Made by a program: the position numbers and the translations under genes. The notes beneath the pieces were generated by a model. That model was not told the origin of the DNA and made no database searches. It saw nothing but the letters and a program-made list of their open reading frames with translations. This document shows positions 41,210 through 49,767 of a stretch of 64,000 bases of DNA, piece by piece. Within the stretch, counting starts at the first letter, position 1, and every line of letters begins with the position of its first letter. Source of the stretch: Haloprofundus salilacus (GTDB lineage: Archaea; Halobacteriota; Halobacteria; Halobacteriales; Haloferacaceae); NCBI RefSeq assembly GCF_020150815.1, contig NZ_CP083723.1, positions 1,674,001 to 1,738,000 of the forward strand, read 5' to 3'.

Positions 41210-42829
41210 TTAGATCGTACTCGGACCGTCGTCGTCGTTCGGTGACCCCGCGTCGTCGGCGTGCTCTGAGTCCGAGTGCACCGAGTCGGCGGCGTGCGCT
41301 GGGTTGTCGTCCGCCGTTCCGGTGCCCTCGCTCTTCCTCGCGCCGCCGTCGCCGTCCTCTACTCCCTCGCGTCGACGCGCCACGAGCGACTCGCGGAGTC
41401 GAGTTTCGAGCGTCGAGCGAAGCCGTCCGGCCACCTCCCGGTCGACGTCGACGGCGGCGGCGTCGCGAGCGGCAAGCGACCGCGACCCTGCGGTGTCGAC
41501 GGTGACGGTGGCGACGCGCCAGCGACGCTGGAAGAGCGTTCGGCTGTCGATGATGGTCTGGATGCGGTGGTAGGGGACGACCCGCGTCTGGCGGTTCCAG
41601 AAGCCGTTTCGGGTGACGACGTGGCGGTCGTCCAGCCAGTAGCCGCGGTGTTTCCACTTGTAGTGCGCGGCCACCGGAATCACGGGCAGGGCGACGGCGG
41701 CCACATACCACGGGTAGCTCCCGCCGAGCGCGTAGTTCACGCCGTAGAACGCGGCGAGAACGACGCCCAGGGCGATGAGATACCGGCCGACGTAGCGCCG
41801 GCGGATGCGCTTCGGCGGCCGTCGAAAGTCGAACTCGCCGAATCCGTCGATGTCACGGGCCAACGACAGCACCCGGTCGACGCTCGCCAGCGGAATTGCG
41901 GCCTCCGACCCGTAGCTGCCGCCCTGTCCCGGCGCGTACCCGGCCGTCTCGATGGCGAGCGTCGCGTAGCCGAACCGCCGCTTGAGCGGATTCTCTTCGA
42001 TAGTGAGCGTCTGGACCTTGTCGAACGGAATCGACCCGTCGTAGCGCTGGACGAGACCGCGCTCGTACCGGAGTTCACCAGTCGTTTGCGAGAGGCGGAA
42101 GTCGTAGTAGTTGAGCACCGCGACGACGATGCCGACAACCCACGAAAACAGCAGGATGCCGACGGCGAGCAGTACACCGCCGACGGCGAGGACGGTCAGT
42201 TCCGAGAGCGACGGTATCACAGAGGAGAGAATCGGCACCGAACTGGAGGCGACGAATGCGACAATGCCCGGTACCCGGAGGTCGAACGAGAGCAGACCGA
42301 CGAGCGCCAGTTCGCGGTCCGAGAGCGCAAAGAGCAGTTCGGTTTCGTCCTTCGCCGACTCGTCGTCGTCCTCGGAGTCGCCGCGCTTCCGGCGGCCGAT
42401 GTCGCGCTGAAGCCGCTTTGCCTCCTCGAAACTGACGTAGCGAATCGCCGCCTCCGTCTCGCTGCCGCCGGCGGTCTCGAAGTCGACCGCCGCGATGTCG
42501 AGGAAGCGCTGGACGACGTTTCGGCTGATATCGACGTTCTGAATCCGCGCGAGCGGAATCTCGCGGGTCCGTCGGGAGAACACTCCCGAGCGGATGTCGA
42601 ACGTGTCGTTGGTGAGCTCGTACTCGTAGTGCCGGTAGTAGGCCACTTCGTAGCCGACGAGAGCGAAACCGACAGCGAACAGCACACCGACGGCGAGGAG
42701 GAGGCCTGCGGCGCCGAGCGCCTGTTGGAGACCGGTCACGCCCGTGAAAAACAGGATGACGAGCGAGAACAGGAGGCTCCCCGCTTTCTGGGCGACCCGA
42801 TACGGAACCGACAGCGGAGAGAGTTTCAT
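41210..42829 (-). CDS. bPH2 (DUF304/YdbT-like) membrane protein with repeated PH domains, 539 aa
   Basis: Each PH unit shows the pair of hydrophobic helices followed by 'YELTNDTFDIRSGVFSRRTREIPL' (seen here in part), 'RIQNVDISRNVVQRFLDIA', and the second set 'LRYERGLVQRYDGSIPFDKV'. A third set occurs at 'RHVVTRNGFWNRQTRVVPYHR'. So there are three bPH2 domains, the usual YdbT layout. The long C-terminal tail is Asp/Ser-rich. It overlaps the upstream YdbS-like gene by four bases (42826-42829). Bacterial YdbS/YdbT confer resistance to some peptides; the archaeal role is not known. Confidence 0.87.
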   Translation of the reverse strand: MKLSPLSVPYRVAQKAGSLLFSLVILFFTGVTGLQQALGAAGLLLAVGVLFAVGFALVGYEVAYYRHYEYELTNDTFDIRSGVFSRRTREIPLARIQNVDISRNVVQRFLDIAAVDFETAGGSETEAAIRYVSFEEAKRLQRDIGRRKRGDSEDDDESAKDETELLFALSDRELALVGLLSFDLRVPGIVAFVASSSVPILSSVIPSLSELTVLAVGGVLLAVGILLFSWVVGIVVAVLNYYDFRLSQTTGELRYERGLVQRYDGSIPFDKVQTLTIEENPLKRRFGYATLAIETAGYAPGQGGSYGSEAAIPLASVDRVLSLARDIDGFGEFDFRRPPKRIRRRYVGRYLIALGVVLAAFYGVNYALGGSYPWYVAAVALPVIPVAAHYKWKHRGYWLDDRHVVTRNGFWNRQTRVVPYHRIQTIIDSRTLFQRRWRVATVTVDTAGSRSLAARDAAAVDVDREVAGRLRSTLETRLRESLVARRREGVEDGDGGARKSEGTGTADDNPAHAADSVHSDSEHADDAGSPNDDDGPSTI

Positions 42830-43287
42830 ACCGCGTCGTCACCCTCGGCGCGGATGGCCAGTCGCTTGATGCGCTCTTGGAGTTCGTCTGAGCCGGACGC
42901 CGAGAGGCCGGGGATGGTGACGTCCGCGCCCCGAGAGCCGGCGGTGTACACCACGGTGGTCGCCAGCCCCGCGATGCGCTCGACGGGCGACCGCGAGGAG
43001 TCGACGTGCTGGATGCGGACGAACGGAACCACCGTGCGGACGCGGGTGAACACCCCGCGCTCCAGGTACAGCGAGTCGTTACGGACTTCGTAGCGCCAGT
43101 AGCGGTACCGGAGGATCGCGACGCCGACGCCGAACGCGAGGACGACGAGGAAGACGGCGACCGGCAGCCACATCGTCCGATCGAAGACGAAGACGTTGAG
43201 GACGGTGGCGAACGCCCCGACGACGGCGGCGGTGATCAGCGCACGGAGCGACCAGAGCAGTTGTACGCGGGGGTGCAGTCGCATCAT
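42826..43287 (-). CDS. bPH2 (YdbS-like) membrane protein, at least 153 aa, probably with a frameshifted N-terminus
   Basis: The certain part begins M-M-R-L-H-P-R-V at 43287 and contains two membrane helices, 'YRYWRYEVRNDSLYLERGVF' and 'FVRIQHVDSSRSPVERIAG', matching YdbS. The frame is open upstream to 43404, with a possible TTG at 43380. A TATAAAT box at 43433-43439 is 28 bases before ATG 43408, which lies in another frame (MSGLRTTTG). Losing one G from the GGGG at about 43381-43384 would join ATG 43408 to this frame, making about 193 residues. The real start is therefore uncertain. Confidence 0.8.
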   Translation of the reverse strand: MMRLHPRVQLLWSLRALITAAVVGAFATVLNVFVFDRTMWLPVAVFLVVLAFGVGVAILRYRYWRYEVRNDSLYLERGVFTRVRTVVPFVRIQHVDSSRSPVERIAGLATTVVYTAGSRGADVTIPGLSASGSDELQERIKRLAIRAEGDDAV

Positions 43288-43432
43288 CGGCGCGTCACCG
43301 CCTCCGTCGGCAAAACGGTCCGCTCGCTCTGCCGCGCCGAGCGACGCCGTCGGTTCCGCCGGCCCGTCGTTGGTTCGCAACCCCTGTCGTCGTTCGCAAC
43401 CCGCTCATCGGCGTCCGTTTCGACGGAGCAGG

Positions 43433-43439
43433 TATAAAT
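43433..43439 (-). promoter_or_regulatory. TATA box pointing to ATG 43408
   Basis: The minus strand reads ATTTATA, centred 28 bases before ATG 43408. No in-frame PH-domain start exists at that position without a one-base change. Confidence 0.55.
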
Positions 43440-43485
43440 CCCGGTACCCGAGGACGGTCGAACCGTCGCGTTCAGGCGGTCAGAC

Positions 43486-44271
43486 TCAGGCCGTCGCGGT
43501 CAACTGCCGTTCGACGCGACGACGGGCGCGTCGAATCGCGTCGACCAGCGTCGCGAACGCGGAGAGCACCGGGTACGTGTACGACCGCTCCCGGTAGAGA
43601 AACGTCGGCAAGTCGGTGTCGGTGATGCCGAGTCGCTGTCGGTGACTCCGGATTCTGGCCTGTCGGTCGGCGTGGAGGTCGTTCGCCCGGCGTTCGAGCG
43701 TCGAAACGCGCGCTCTGAGTTCCAGAAGGTCGTCGAACGACCGCTCGGGGAGCGGCCGGTCGTCCAGCGCTCGGAGCGCCTCCGCGACGGCGTCGATGCG
43801 TTCGAGCGCGCTTGTCAGCGAGTCCGTCTCCTCGTCGAGCAGCGCGAGAAACGACTCGCGGTCGGACGCAGACTCTTCGGTGACTTCGACGACGACGCGT
43901 CGGAGTTCCGGCGTCAACCCCTCCGCGGAGACGAGCGCGCCGCCGACGCTCGGTCCGAACTCCTCGACGATGCTCCGGCCGACGGTGTCGCCGTACTCGC
44001 TTTCGTAGTGCGGGACGGCCATCACGGTCTGTCGGTACGCGCTCAGGACGCGCTTGGTCGCGTTCGGGCCGCCGTCGCCGGCGCTCGTTCCCCTGACCGC
44101 CGCCGGAACGGTGCGCCCGGCGGTGGCCGGCTGAATCCCCTGTAGTCGCTCCGCGAAGGCGCAGAACGCCTCGCGCTCGTCGACGGTCCGACGGCGCTCA
44201 TTACGAACTACGTCCCGGGCGTCTCTGACCGGCCGTCCGACCGCATCGAAGGTCGGTCGCTCCGTCGTCAT
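43486..44271 (-). CDS. DUF7260-like haloarchaeal helical protein, 261 aa
   Basis: The protein is mostly helical with 'RRTVDEREAFCAFAERLQGI' at the N-terminus, 'VLSAYRQTVMAVPHYESEYG' (a tightly conserved core, with the Y-x-x-T-V-M-x-V-P-H-Y pattern), and 'DLPTFLYRERSYTYPVLSAF'. It may form a coiled-coil bundle at about 150-215. The family is haloarchaea-specific with no known role. The ATG overlaps the stop of a 44-codon upstream gene by four bases (44268-44271). Confidence 0.75.
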   Translation of the reverse strand: MTTERPTFDAVGRPVRDARDVVRNERRRTVDEREAFCAFAERLQGIQPATAGRTVPAAVRGTSAGDGGPNATKRVLSAYRQTVMAVPHYESEYGDTVGRSIVEEFGPSVGGALVSAEGLTPELRRVVVEVTEESASDRESFLALLDEETDSLTSALERIDAVAEALRALDDRPLPERSFDDLLELRARVSTLERRANDLHADRQARIRSHRQRLGITDTDLPTFLYRERSYTYPVLSAFATLVDAIRRARRRVERQLTATA

Positions 44272-44405
44272 CGCCCGATGTCCCGCGCGTACGTCCCGAG
44301 CGGGGTCTGCCGGCGGAGACGAATCCGCTCCGTCTCCGTCGATAGCTCGATGCGGACCCCTGCACCGAAAGGAGAACCGCCGTCACTCGTGCGCTCTCGT
44401 TTCAT
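44268..44405 (-). CDS. Small basic protein, 45 codons, coupled to the DUF7260-like gene
   Basis: From ATG 44405 the frame reads MKRERTSDGGSPFGAGVRI and continues E-L-S-T-E-T-E-R-I-R-L-R-R to a TGA at 44268-44270. That stop overlaps the next ATG (ATGA), the coupling seen elsewhere in this window. An AATAAAAATA element at 44431-44440 lies 30 bases upstream. The middle has strand-like alternation ('VRIELSTETERIRLRR'). Function unknown. Confidence 0.6.
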   Translation of the reverse strand: MKRERTSDGGSPFGAGVRIELSTETERIRLRRQTPLGTYARDIGR

Positions 44406-44430
44406 TAGTCCGTCGAACGACCGCCGACGG

Positions 44431-44440
44431 AATAAAAATA
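44431..44440 (-). promoter_or_regulatory. TATA element for the small gene at 44405
   Basis: The minus strand reads TATTTTTATT, centred 30 bases upstream of ATG 44405. Confidence 0.5.
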
Positions 44441-44585
44441 TCGGCCAATGGTTGCATTGAAATAATTACTTCTACATAGACCGATATAGTCTAGCGAACA
44501 AACACGTTCGACAGCCGCGTCGGCCGCGGACTCGACCGTGGACTTCGAGCGGAGGTCGCCGGGATTCCAGAACGCTTGGAAAGGT

Positions 44586-44599
44586 CAAACGCGCGTTTG
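44586..44599. promoter_or_regulatory. Perfect 14-base palindrome CAAACGCGCGTTTG
   Basis: It lies about 26 bases before the CTTTTAAT element (44615-44622) of the DUF4349 lipoprotein gene, the usual position for an activator or repressor site. The 235-base gap 44406-44642 otherwise holds no gene. Confidence 0.5.
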
Positions 44600-44614
44600 T
44601 GCCTTGAGAAGGTT

Positions 44615-44622
44615 CTTTTAAT
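44615..44622 (+). promoter_or_regulatory. TATA box of the DUF4349 lipoprotein gene
   Basis: CTTTTAAT is centred about 25 bases upstream of ATG 44643. A second AT-rich run, TTTATATAT at 44628-44636, is too close to serve. Confidence 0.5.
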
Positions 44623-44642
44623 CCGGTTTATATATCTCTGGC

Positions 44643-45530
44643 ATGCGTGTCAGTTCACGAACGATTGCGACGCTAGTTCTCGCGTTCCTGTTGGTGACCG
44701 CGGGATGTGCAGGCAGTAATACCGGCGGAGACGCCGGCGGCCACAACGTGGAGATGTCTTCCAGCGGCGGCGGCGACGGCGCGTCGGCGACCGACGCGGC
44801 CGCCGAGGGCGAGACGGCGAACGTCGATAGTACCGCGCAGATCTCACAGCAGCGCGAGCTAATCCGCATCGGCGAGTTACGGATGCGAGTCGACGACTTC
44901 GAGCGCGCCCGCGACAACCTCACCGCCGCCGTCGAAGCGCGCGGCGGCTACGTCAGCGACACGAGTGTCTCGAACCGCGGCGAAGGTAACGAGACGTGGT
45001 CTCAGGGCCGCATCGTCCTGCGCGTCCCGCAGGAGAACTACACGTCGATGCTCGACGCCGCCAAGAGCGAGGGAGCGGTGCAGTTCGAGGAGACGAAGAC
45101 GGAGGACGTGACCGACCAGATCGTCGATTTGGAGGCTCGACTCGAGAACCTCCGCGCCGAACGTGACCGCCTCCGCGAACTCTACGACCGGGCGAACGAG
45201 ACGGAGGACGTGCTGGCCGTCCAGCGCGAACTGTCGGACGTCCAGTCCGAAATCGAGCGACTCGAAGGCCAGTTGCAGTCGCTCGAACAGCGCGTTGCCT
45301 ACTCCACGCTCACGATCCACCTCGAAGAACCGCGGCCGGAAGGCCTGTACGACCGCGCCGAGTGGTACGACACCGGCGTACTGGCGGCGTTCCTCGAATC
45401 GGTCAGCGGCGTCGGCGTCACGCTCCGCGCGATAGTCGTCGGGGTTGCCTACGCCGCGCCGTACCTACTCGTCTTCGGCACGCCGCTAGTCGGCGCGGCG
45501 GTCCTCCTCTTTCGCCGCTTCCGCGGGTGA
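44643..45530 (+). CDS. DUF4349 family lipoprotein, 295 aa
   Basis: The signal ends in a lipobox (L-V-T-A-G-C, cysteine near residue 22), followed by a Gly/Ser/Asp linker. The DUF4349 core begins near 'LIRIGELRMRVDDFERARDNL'. Typical motifs are 'GYVSDTSVSN', 'RVPQENYTSMLDAAKS' and a coiled coil at about 160-220 ('IVDLEARLENLRAERDRLRE'). A C-terminal helix (about 265-290) precedes a basic end. It is thus anchored at both ends, facing outside. Similar proteins are linked to envelope sensing; no proof here. Confidence 0.88.
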   Translation: MRVSSRTIATLVLAFLLVTAGCAGSNTGGDAGGHNVEMSSSGGGDGASATDAAAEGETANVDSTAQISQQRELIRIGELRMRVDDFERARDNLTAAVEARGGYVSDTSVSNRGEGNETWSQGRIVLRVPQENYTSMLDAAKSEGAVQFEETKTEDVTDQIVDLEARLENLRAERDRLRELYDRANETEDVLAVQRELSDVQSEIERLEGQLQSLEQRVAYSTLTIHLEEPRPEGLYDRAEWYDTGVLAAFLESVSGVGVTLRAIVVGVAYAAPYLLVFGTPLVGAAVLLFRRFRG

Positions 45531-45539
45531 AGCACCCCA

Positions 45540-45681
45540 CTATCTGTACCGGCGAAAGAGAAACGGGACGAACGGCGAATAAGAAGAAGACGAAGCCGTC
45601 GAAGTACCACCAGAGAAGCGCGCTGACGAGGAGGCTTCCGAACAGTCCGACGGCCGCAGTCATCGTTCGGGAACCGACCAT
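45540..45681 (-). pseudogene. Mini membrane protein with one-base frameshift
   Basis: From ATG 45681 the frame reads MVGSRTMTAAVGLFGSLLV and on through L-L-W-W-Y-F-D-G-F-V-F-F-L-F-A. A change of frame then gives F-V-P-F-L-F-R-R-Y-R and stop at 45540-45542. Removing one base near 45570 (GCCGTTCGT to GCCTTCGT) would make a 46-residue protein. The 'FxFFLFxFVPFLFRR' ending is one I recognise from haloarchaeal single-pass mini proteins. An ACAAAAGCT element about 31 bases upstream (45708-45716) supports expression. It ends ten bases from the convergent lipoprotein gene. Confidence 0.55.
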
Positions 45682-45768
45682 AGCGCGTCCGCGTACGCCT
45701 TCGACGGACAAAAGCTGACGGCCGGTAGTTCGCGTTCTCGACCGGTCGAAGCGGCCGACTGCGTCGCA

Positions 45769-46569
45769 CTAGTCGAGTTTCGGACGGACCGACGCCGGGA
45801 GCGTCTCGACGAGCGCTTCCAACGTCGCGCGGTCACCCGCGGCGACGTACGTGCTCTCGGACTCGACGGATTCGACGCCCGCCTCCGCCGCCAACAACGA
45901 TCCCGCGTACTGCTCGTACACGTCCGGATAGAAGGCGACGAGTCCCTCGATTCGCCCGGTCGCGAGTAGCCCCCAGTCGACGCACGGCGACCACGTCTCG
46001 AGAACGCGCTTGCAGACGCCGTCGAGCGCGGCGACCATCTCTCTGCCCTGTCGCCGGCGGTCGGCATCGCGGACAGCCGGTAGTCCGAGGACGAACGAGA
46101 CGGTGCCGTGTTCGAGCGACAGGCGGTCCGCGCTCTCGCTGGGTCGAATCCGCTCGCCGTTCACCGTCGCGCCGTGTCCTCGGCGCGCGAGATACAGCGT
46201 GTCGGGGAGCGGTTCGTAGATGGCCGAAACGACGGGTGAGTTGTCTTCGACCACGGCGACGGCGGAAGCGAACATCGGCAGTCCTGCGGCGAAGTTGTTC
46301 GTGCCGTCCAGCGGGTCGACGACCCACTCGTAGCGACTCGACCCGGAGCGGCCCGCTTCCTCGGCATCGATTGCGTGGTCCGGAAACGACTCGCGAATCA
46401 CGGAGACGACCCGTTCTTCAGCGGCGCGGTCGGCGGCCGCCTTCACGTCGTCGGTTCCGTACTCGCCGTCGACGGTCCCGTCTCGGAACTCGTCGCGCAG
46501 GAACTCCCCGCCGGCGCGAACTGCCCGCTCTGCTACCGCGGCCAACTCCTCTACGTCGGCGGTCTCCAT
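45769..46569 (-). CDS. Inositol monophosphatase family protein, 266 aa
   Basis: The metal motif D-P-L-D-G-T-N-N-F (residues 85-93) and E-E (70-71) are present. The second motif, usually W-D-x-A-A-G, is altered to C-V-D-W-G-L-L-A-T-G-R. Family members hydrolyse inositol phosphate, fructose 1,6-bisphosphate or 3'-phosphoadenosine phosphates. Archaeal ones often act on several. The substrate is uncertain here, and the altered second motif may change specificity. It is divergent from the S9 peptidase gene at 46785. Confidence 0.87.
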   Translation of the reverse strand: METADVEELAAVAERAVRAGGEFLRDEFRDGTVDGEYGTDDVKAAADRAAEERVVSVIRESFPDHAIDAEEAGRSGSSRYEWVVDPLDGTNNFAAGLPMFASAVAVVEDNSPVVSAIYEPLPDTLYLARRGHGATVNGERIRPSESADRLSLEHGTVSFVLGLPAVRDADRRRQGREMVAALDGVCKRVLETWSPCVDWGLLATGRIEGLVAFYPDVYEQYAGSLLAAEAGVESVESESTYVAAGDRATLEALVETLPASVRPKLD

Positions 46570-46784
46570 AGTCGGCGATTCGAGGCCAGCGGTATGAGCG
46601 ATTCGACTGCCGGCTCCTCCGTCGACGCGTCCGGGGAGACGCTACGACAATCCATCCGAATAAATAGATGAGCAGGCACTCGGATATCTATCCAAAAAGA
46701 CATCTAGAAATATTACCAGATATACGGATTCCGGGAAGTGCCGATTGCCCAACGTATTTCGAGGGGGCGAGAGAGGTACGACCG

Positions 46785-48854
46785 ATGAGCGACCCGATAC
46801 CACTCGAATCCTTCTACGACTTCACCGAGATCTCGCAGACGTTCGCGGTGTCACCCGACGGTGAGCACGTCGCGTTCGTCACCGCCGAATCCGACCAGCA
46901 CGAGGAGAAACGGCTCACCTCGCTGTTCGTCGCTCCGACCGATGGGAGTCGAGAGCCGCACCGACTGACGCGCGTCCCGGGCGGGAGTCAGCCGAAGTGG
47001 AGTCCCGACGGCGACAGACTCGCGTTCGTCGCCGCGCGCGAGAAAGACACCGAGCGCCGCGTCGGGTGGCAGAAGACAGACGACGAGGACGAAAACGAAG
47101 AGAGCGGAGCGGACGAAGCAGACGACGATGACAACGGCGACGACGAGCCGAAGTCGCAGGTCTGGCTGTTCGACCTCTCGTTCGGCGGCGACGCCCGACA
47201 GGTCACCGAATTCGACGAGGGCGTCCGCGAGTTCGACTGGTCGCCCGACGGCGACCGTCTCGTCGTCTCCGCGCGCGACCCGACCGAGGAGGAGCGCGAG
47301 TACCTCGACAGCCGGCGCGACGGTGGTCCCATCGAGACCGAGCGACTCCAGCACAAAGCCGACGGTGTGGGGTACCTCGACTCGGTCACCACGTACCTGT
47401 TCGTCGTCGATATCGAATCGGGCGAGTCCGAACGACTTGACGACGCCTACGGCGGCGGCGCGTTCGAACCGCTCTCGGGGATGAACCCGGCGTGGGGTTC
47501 GAGCGACCGAATCGCGTTCACCTCCTGCCGCCTCGAAAACCCCGACGACACGATGGTTCGAGACGTCTACAGCATCGCTCCCGACGGGAGCGACCTCGAA
47601 CAGTGGACCGACTCGGACCTCGCCGTCAACTCACCGACGTGGTCGCCCGACGGCGAGTCGCTCGCGTTCGTCGCCAGCGACCCCGAGAACTGGTACGTCC
47701 CCACCCAGCTGTTCGTCCACGACGGCGAGGCGTACGAGTCGCTCACCGCCGAACTCGACCGAACGTTGGGTCGCGGGGTGAGCCCGCAGTGGGCCGACGA
47801 CGAGACGCTGTACGTCCTCGTCGGCGACGAAGGGAAAACGCGGCCGATTCGCGCCGGCATCGACGGAAGCGTCGAGCGAGTGTTCGCGGCGCAGGGCGAC
47901 GACCGCGCGGTGAAAGGGTTCGACCTCGGCGGCGACACAGCGGGAGTCGTCCTCTCGCATCCGAGCGAGGGGCAGGATCTGTTCGCTCTGGAGATCCCAG
48001 ACCTCGGTGCGGAAAACGAATCGGCGTCGTTCGTCCGACTCTCGCACGTCAACGGCGAGTTCACCGAGGAGTACGAGATGCCGCAGGTGCGACGCGTGAC
48101 ATACGAATCGGATGGATGGGATGTGGAGGGGATCGTCTACGCACCGCCCGAGTTCGACTTCGAGAATCCGGAGGCGCACCCGCTCGTCGTCGCCATTCAC
48201 GGCGGTCCCGTCTCCTACGACGAACCGGAGTTCAGCTTCACGCACGCGGCGTTCACCTCGCGCGGGTACGTTGTCTTCCGGCCGAACTACCGCGGCGGAT
48301 CGTCGTACGGCCGGCAGTTCGCCGAGACGCTCCGCGGGCGCTGGGGAACCGTCGAAGTCGAGGACATCGCCGCCGGCATCGAGGAGATGGTCGACCGCGG
48401 CTACGCCGACCCCGACCGCGTCTTCGGCCACGGCTTCTCCTACGGCGGCATCGCGCAGGGCTTCCTCGTCACGCAGACCGACCTCCTGACCGCCGCCGCG
48501 CCCGAGCACGGCCTCTACGACCTTCGTTCCGCTTATGGTACCGACGACAGCCATATCTGGACCGAGACGGAGTACGGCGTCCCCTGGGAGGCGAGCGAGG
48601 TGCTGGACGCCTCGTCGAGCATTCTCGACGTCGGCGACCTTTCGACGCCGCTTCTGGTGATGGCTGGCGAGGAGGACTGGCGCTGCCCGCCGTCGCAGTC
48701 CGAGCAGTTGTACGTCAGCGCGAAGAAGCAGGGTGTCGACGCGAAGTTCGTCCTCTATCCTGACGAACACCACAACGTCGGCGACCCGGACCGCGCGATT
48801 CACCGACTGGAACAGATTCTGGAGTGGTACGAACGGCACGACCCGGCGAAGTAA
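46785..48854 (+). CDS. S9 family serine peptidase (acyl-aminoacyl/oligopeptidase type), 689 aa
   Basis: The N-terminal beta propeller (about residues 15-430) contains several WD40-like PD40 blades ('SPDGEHVAFV', 'SPDGDRLAFVA', 'SPDGESLAFVA'). The alpha/beta hydrolase domain carries the nucleophile in G-H-G-F-S-Y-G-G, aspartate in 'VMAGEEDWRCPP' and histidine in 'YPDEHHNVG'. An acidic loop (about 95-120) is a haloadaptive insertion. Start ATG 46785 with GTATTTC about 30 bases upstream; the longer upstream frame includes non-coding AT-rich sequence. No signal peptide, so the enzyme is cytoplasmic. Confidence 0.92.
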   Translation: MSDPIPLESFYDFTEISQTFAVSPDGEHVAFVTAESDQHEEKRLTSLFVAPTDGSREPHRLTRVPGGSQPKWSPDGDRLAFVAAREKDTERRVGWQKTDDEDENEESGADEADDDDNGDDEPKSQVWLFDLSFGGDARQVTEFDEGVREFDWSPDGDRLVVSARDPTEEEREYLDSRRDGGPIETERLQHKADGVGYLDSVTTYLFVVDIESGESERLDDAYGGGAFEPLSGMNPAWGSSDRIAFTSCRLENPDDTMVRDVYSIAPDGSDLEQWTDSDLAVNSPTWSPDGESLAFVASDPENWYVPTQLFVHDGEAYESLTAELDRTLGRGVSPQWADDETLYVLVGDEGKTRPIRAGIDGSVERVFAAQGDDRAVKGFDLGGDTAGVVLSHPSEGQDLFALEIPDLGAENESASFVRLSHVNGEFTEEYEMPQVRRVTYESDGWDVEGIVYAPPEFDFENPEAHPLVVAIHGGPVSYDEPEFSFTHAAFTSRGYVVFRPNYRGGSSYGRQFAETLRGRWGTVEVEDIAAGIEEMVDRGYADPDRVFGHGFSYGGIAQGFLVTQTDLLTAAAPEHGLYDLRSAYGTDDSHIWTETEYGVPWEASEVLDASSSILDVGDLSTPLLVMAGEEDWRCPPSQSEQLYVSAKKQGVDAKFVLYPDEHHNVGDPDRAIHRLEQILEWYERHDPAK

Positions 48855-48872
48855 GACAGCGTCCGGAGTCGG

Positions 48873-49640
48873 TCACTGGTACGTTACGCTCACTTCGACC
48901 ATCTTCGAGGCGCGTTGGAGCAGGTCGGGAATGTCCTCGCGGAACCAGCGGCCGTTGACTCGACGGGTGGGTCCGGCGACCGTCAGCGCACCGAGCAGGT
49001 CGTTCGTCTCGCGGTTGAGAATTGGCGTCGCGACGCCGCGCATTCCGTCGAGTCGCTCCTCGTCGTCGAAGGCGACGCCGGTTCGCCGTATCTCGGCGAG
49101 TTCGTCGAACAGCGTCTCGCGGTCGGTAATCGTGTTCTGGGTCTTTTCCGGCAGTCCGCGCTCGTCTAAGATTTCCTCGACACGTCCTTCCGGGAGATGC
49201 GCGAGTATCGCTTTCCCCGCCCCCGTGCAGTGAAGGTAGAGACGGATACCGAGACTCGCGTCCGTCCGGACTGCTTGGTCGGTGCGGTTGTAGTATAGGT
49301 AGACCGCTCGGCTCTGCTCTTCGACGGCGACGGCGGCGGACTCGCCGGTCTCCTCGGCCAGTTCGTTCACTACCGATTTCGTGACCGGGTAGACGAGCTG
49401 CTGGTCCAGTGCGCTCGCCGCGAGACGAAGCGAACGAAGACCGACGTGATACGCAGATCCGTTTCGTGCGACGTACCCTCGGTTCTCCAGCGTCGAGAGA
49501 TGTCTGTGGACAGTGCTCTTCGAACGACCGAGTTCCGTCGCTAACTCGGAGACGCCGGCGCTGTCGGCCGCTTCGAGCGCTTCGAGGATCTCCAGCGTCG
49601 TTTCGACCGCTTTGACCGGTTCGGTGGGACCGTTCGCCAT
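48873..49640 (-). CDS. IclR family transcriptional regulator, 255 aa
   Basis: The N-terminal wHTH (about residues 10-70) has 'GVSELATELGRSKSTVHRHL' and 'LENRGYVARNGSAYHVGLR'. The C-terminal effector domain contains 'LHCTGAGKAILAHLPEGRVE' and 'GVATPILNRETNDLLGALTV'. A CTTTATCATGG element lies about 30 bases upstream of ATG 49640. It is divergent from the transporter/HyuA/peptidase/oxidoreductase operon; palindromes at 49702-49716 and 49768-49788 are its likely binding sites. The effector is probably a substrate of that operon. Confidence 0.9.
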   Translation of the reverse strand: MANGPTEPVKAVETTLEILEALEAADSAGVSELATELGRSKSTVHRHLSTLENRGYVARNGSAYHVGLRSLRLAASALDQQLVYPVTKSVVNELAEETGESAAVAVEEQSRAVYLYYNRTDQAVRTDASLGIRLYLHCTGAGKAILAHLPEGRVEEILDERGLPEKTQNTITDRETLFDELAEIRRTGVAFDDEERLDGMRGVATPILNRETNDLLGALTVAGPTRRVNGRWFREDIPDLLQRASKMVEVSVTYQ

Positions 49641-49701
49641 CTGTTCTCCAATTCACGCAAAAGACCATGATAAAGCTTGTTCTCTATCGCGGAAAAATCG
49701 T

Positions 49702-49716
49702 TCCGTAATTCGGAAT
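49702..49716. promoter_or_regulatory. IclR-type operator candidate 1 (TTCCG-N5-CGGAA)
   Basis: TTCCG at 49702-49706 and CGGAA at 49712-49716 flank TAATT. It lies about 30 bases upstream of the IclR gene's own TATA element. Confidence 0.55.
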
Positions 49717-49767
49717 AGTACGTCTCAGACCGCACCTCTAGAACGGCAGTTGACAGCTATCGTCGAA

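Noticed and set aside
46668-46784. N-terminal extension of the S9 peptidase
   Set aside because: The extra codons come from AT-rich intergenic sequence and the box at 46751-46759 supports ATG 46785.
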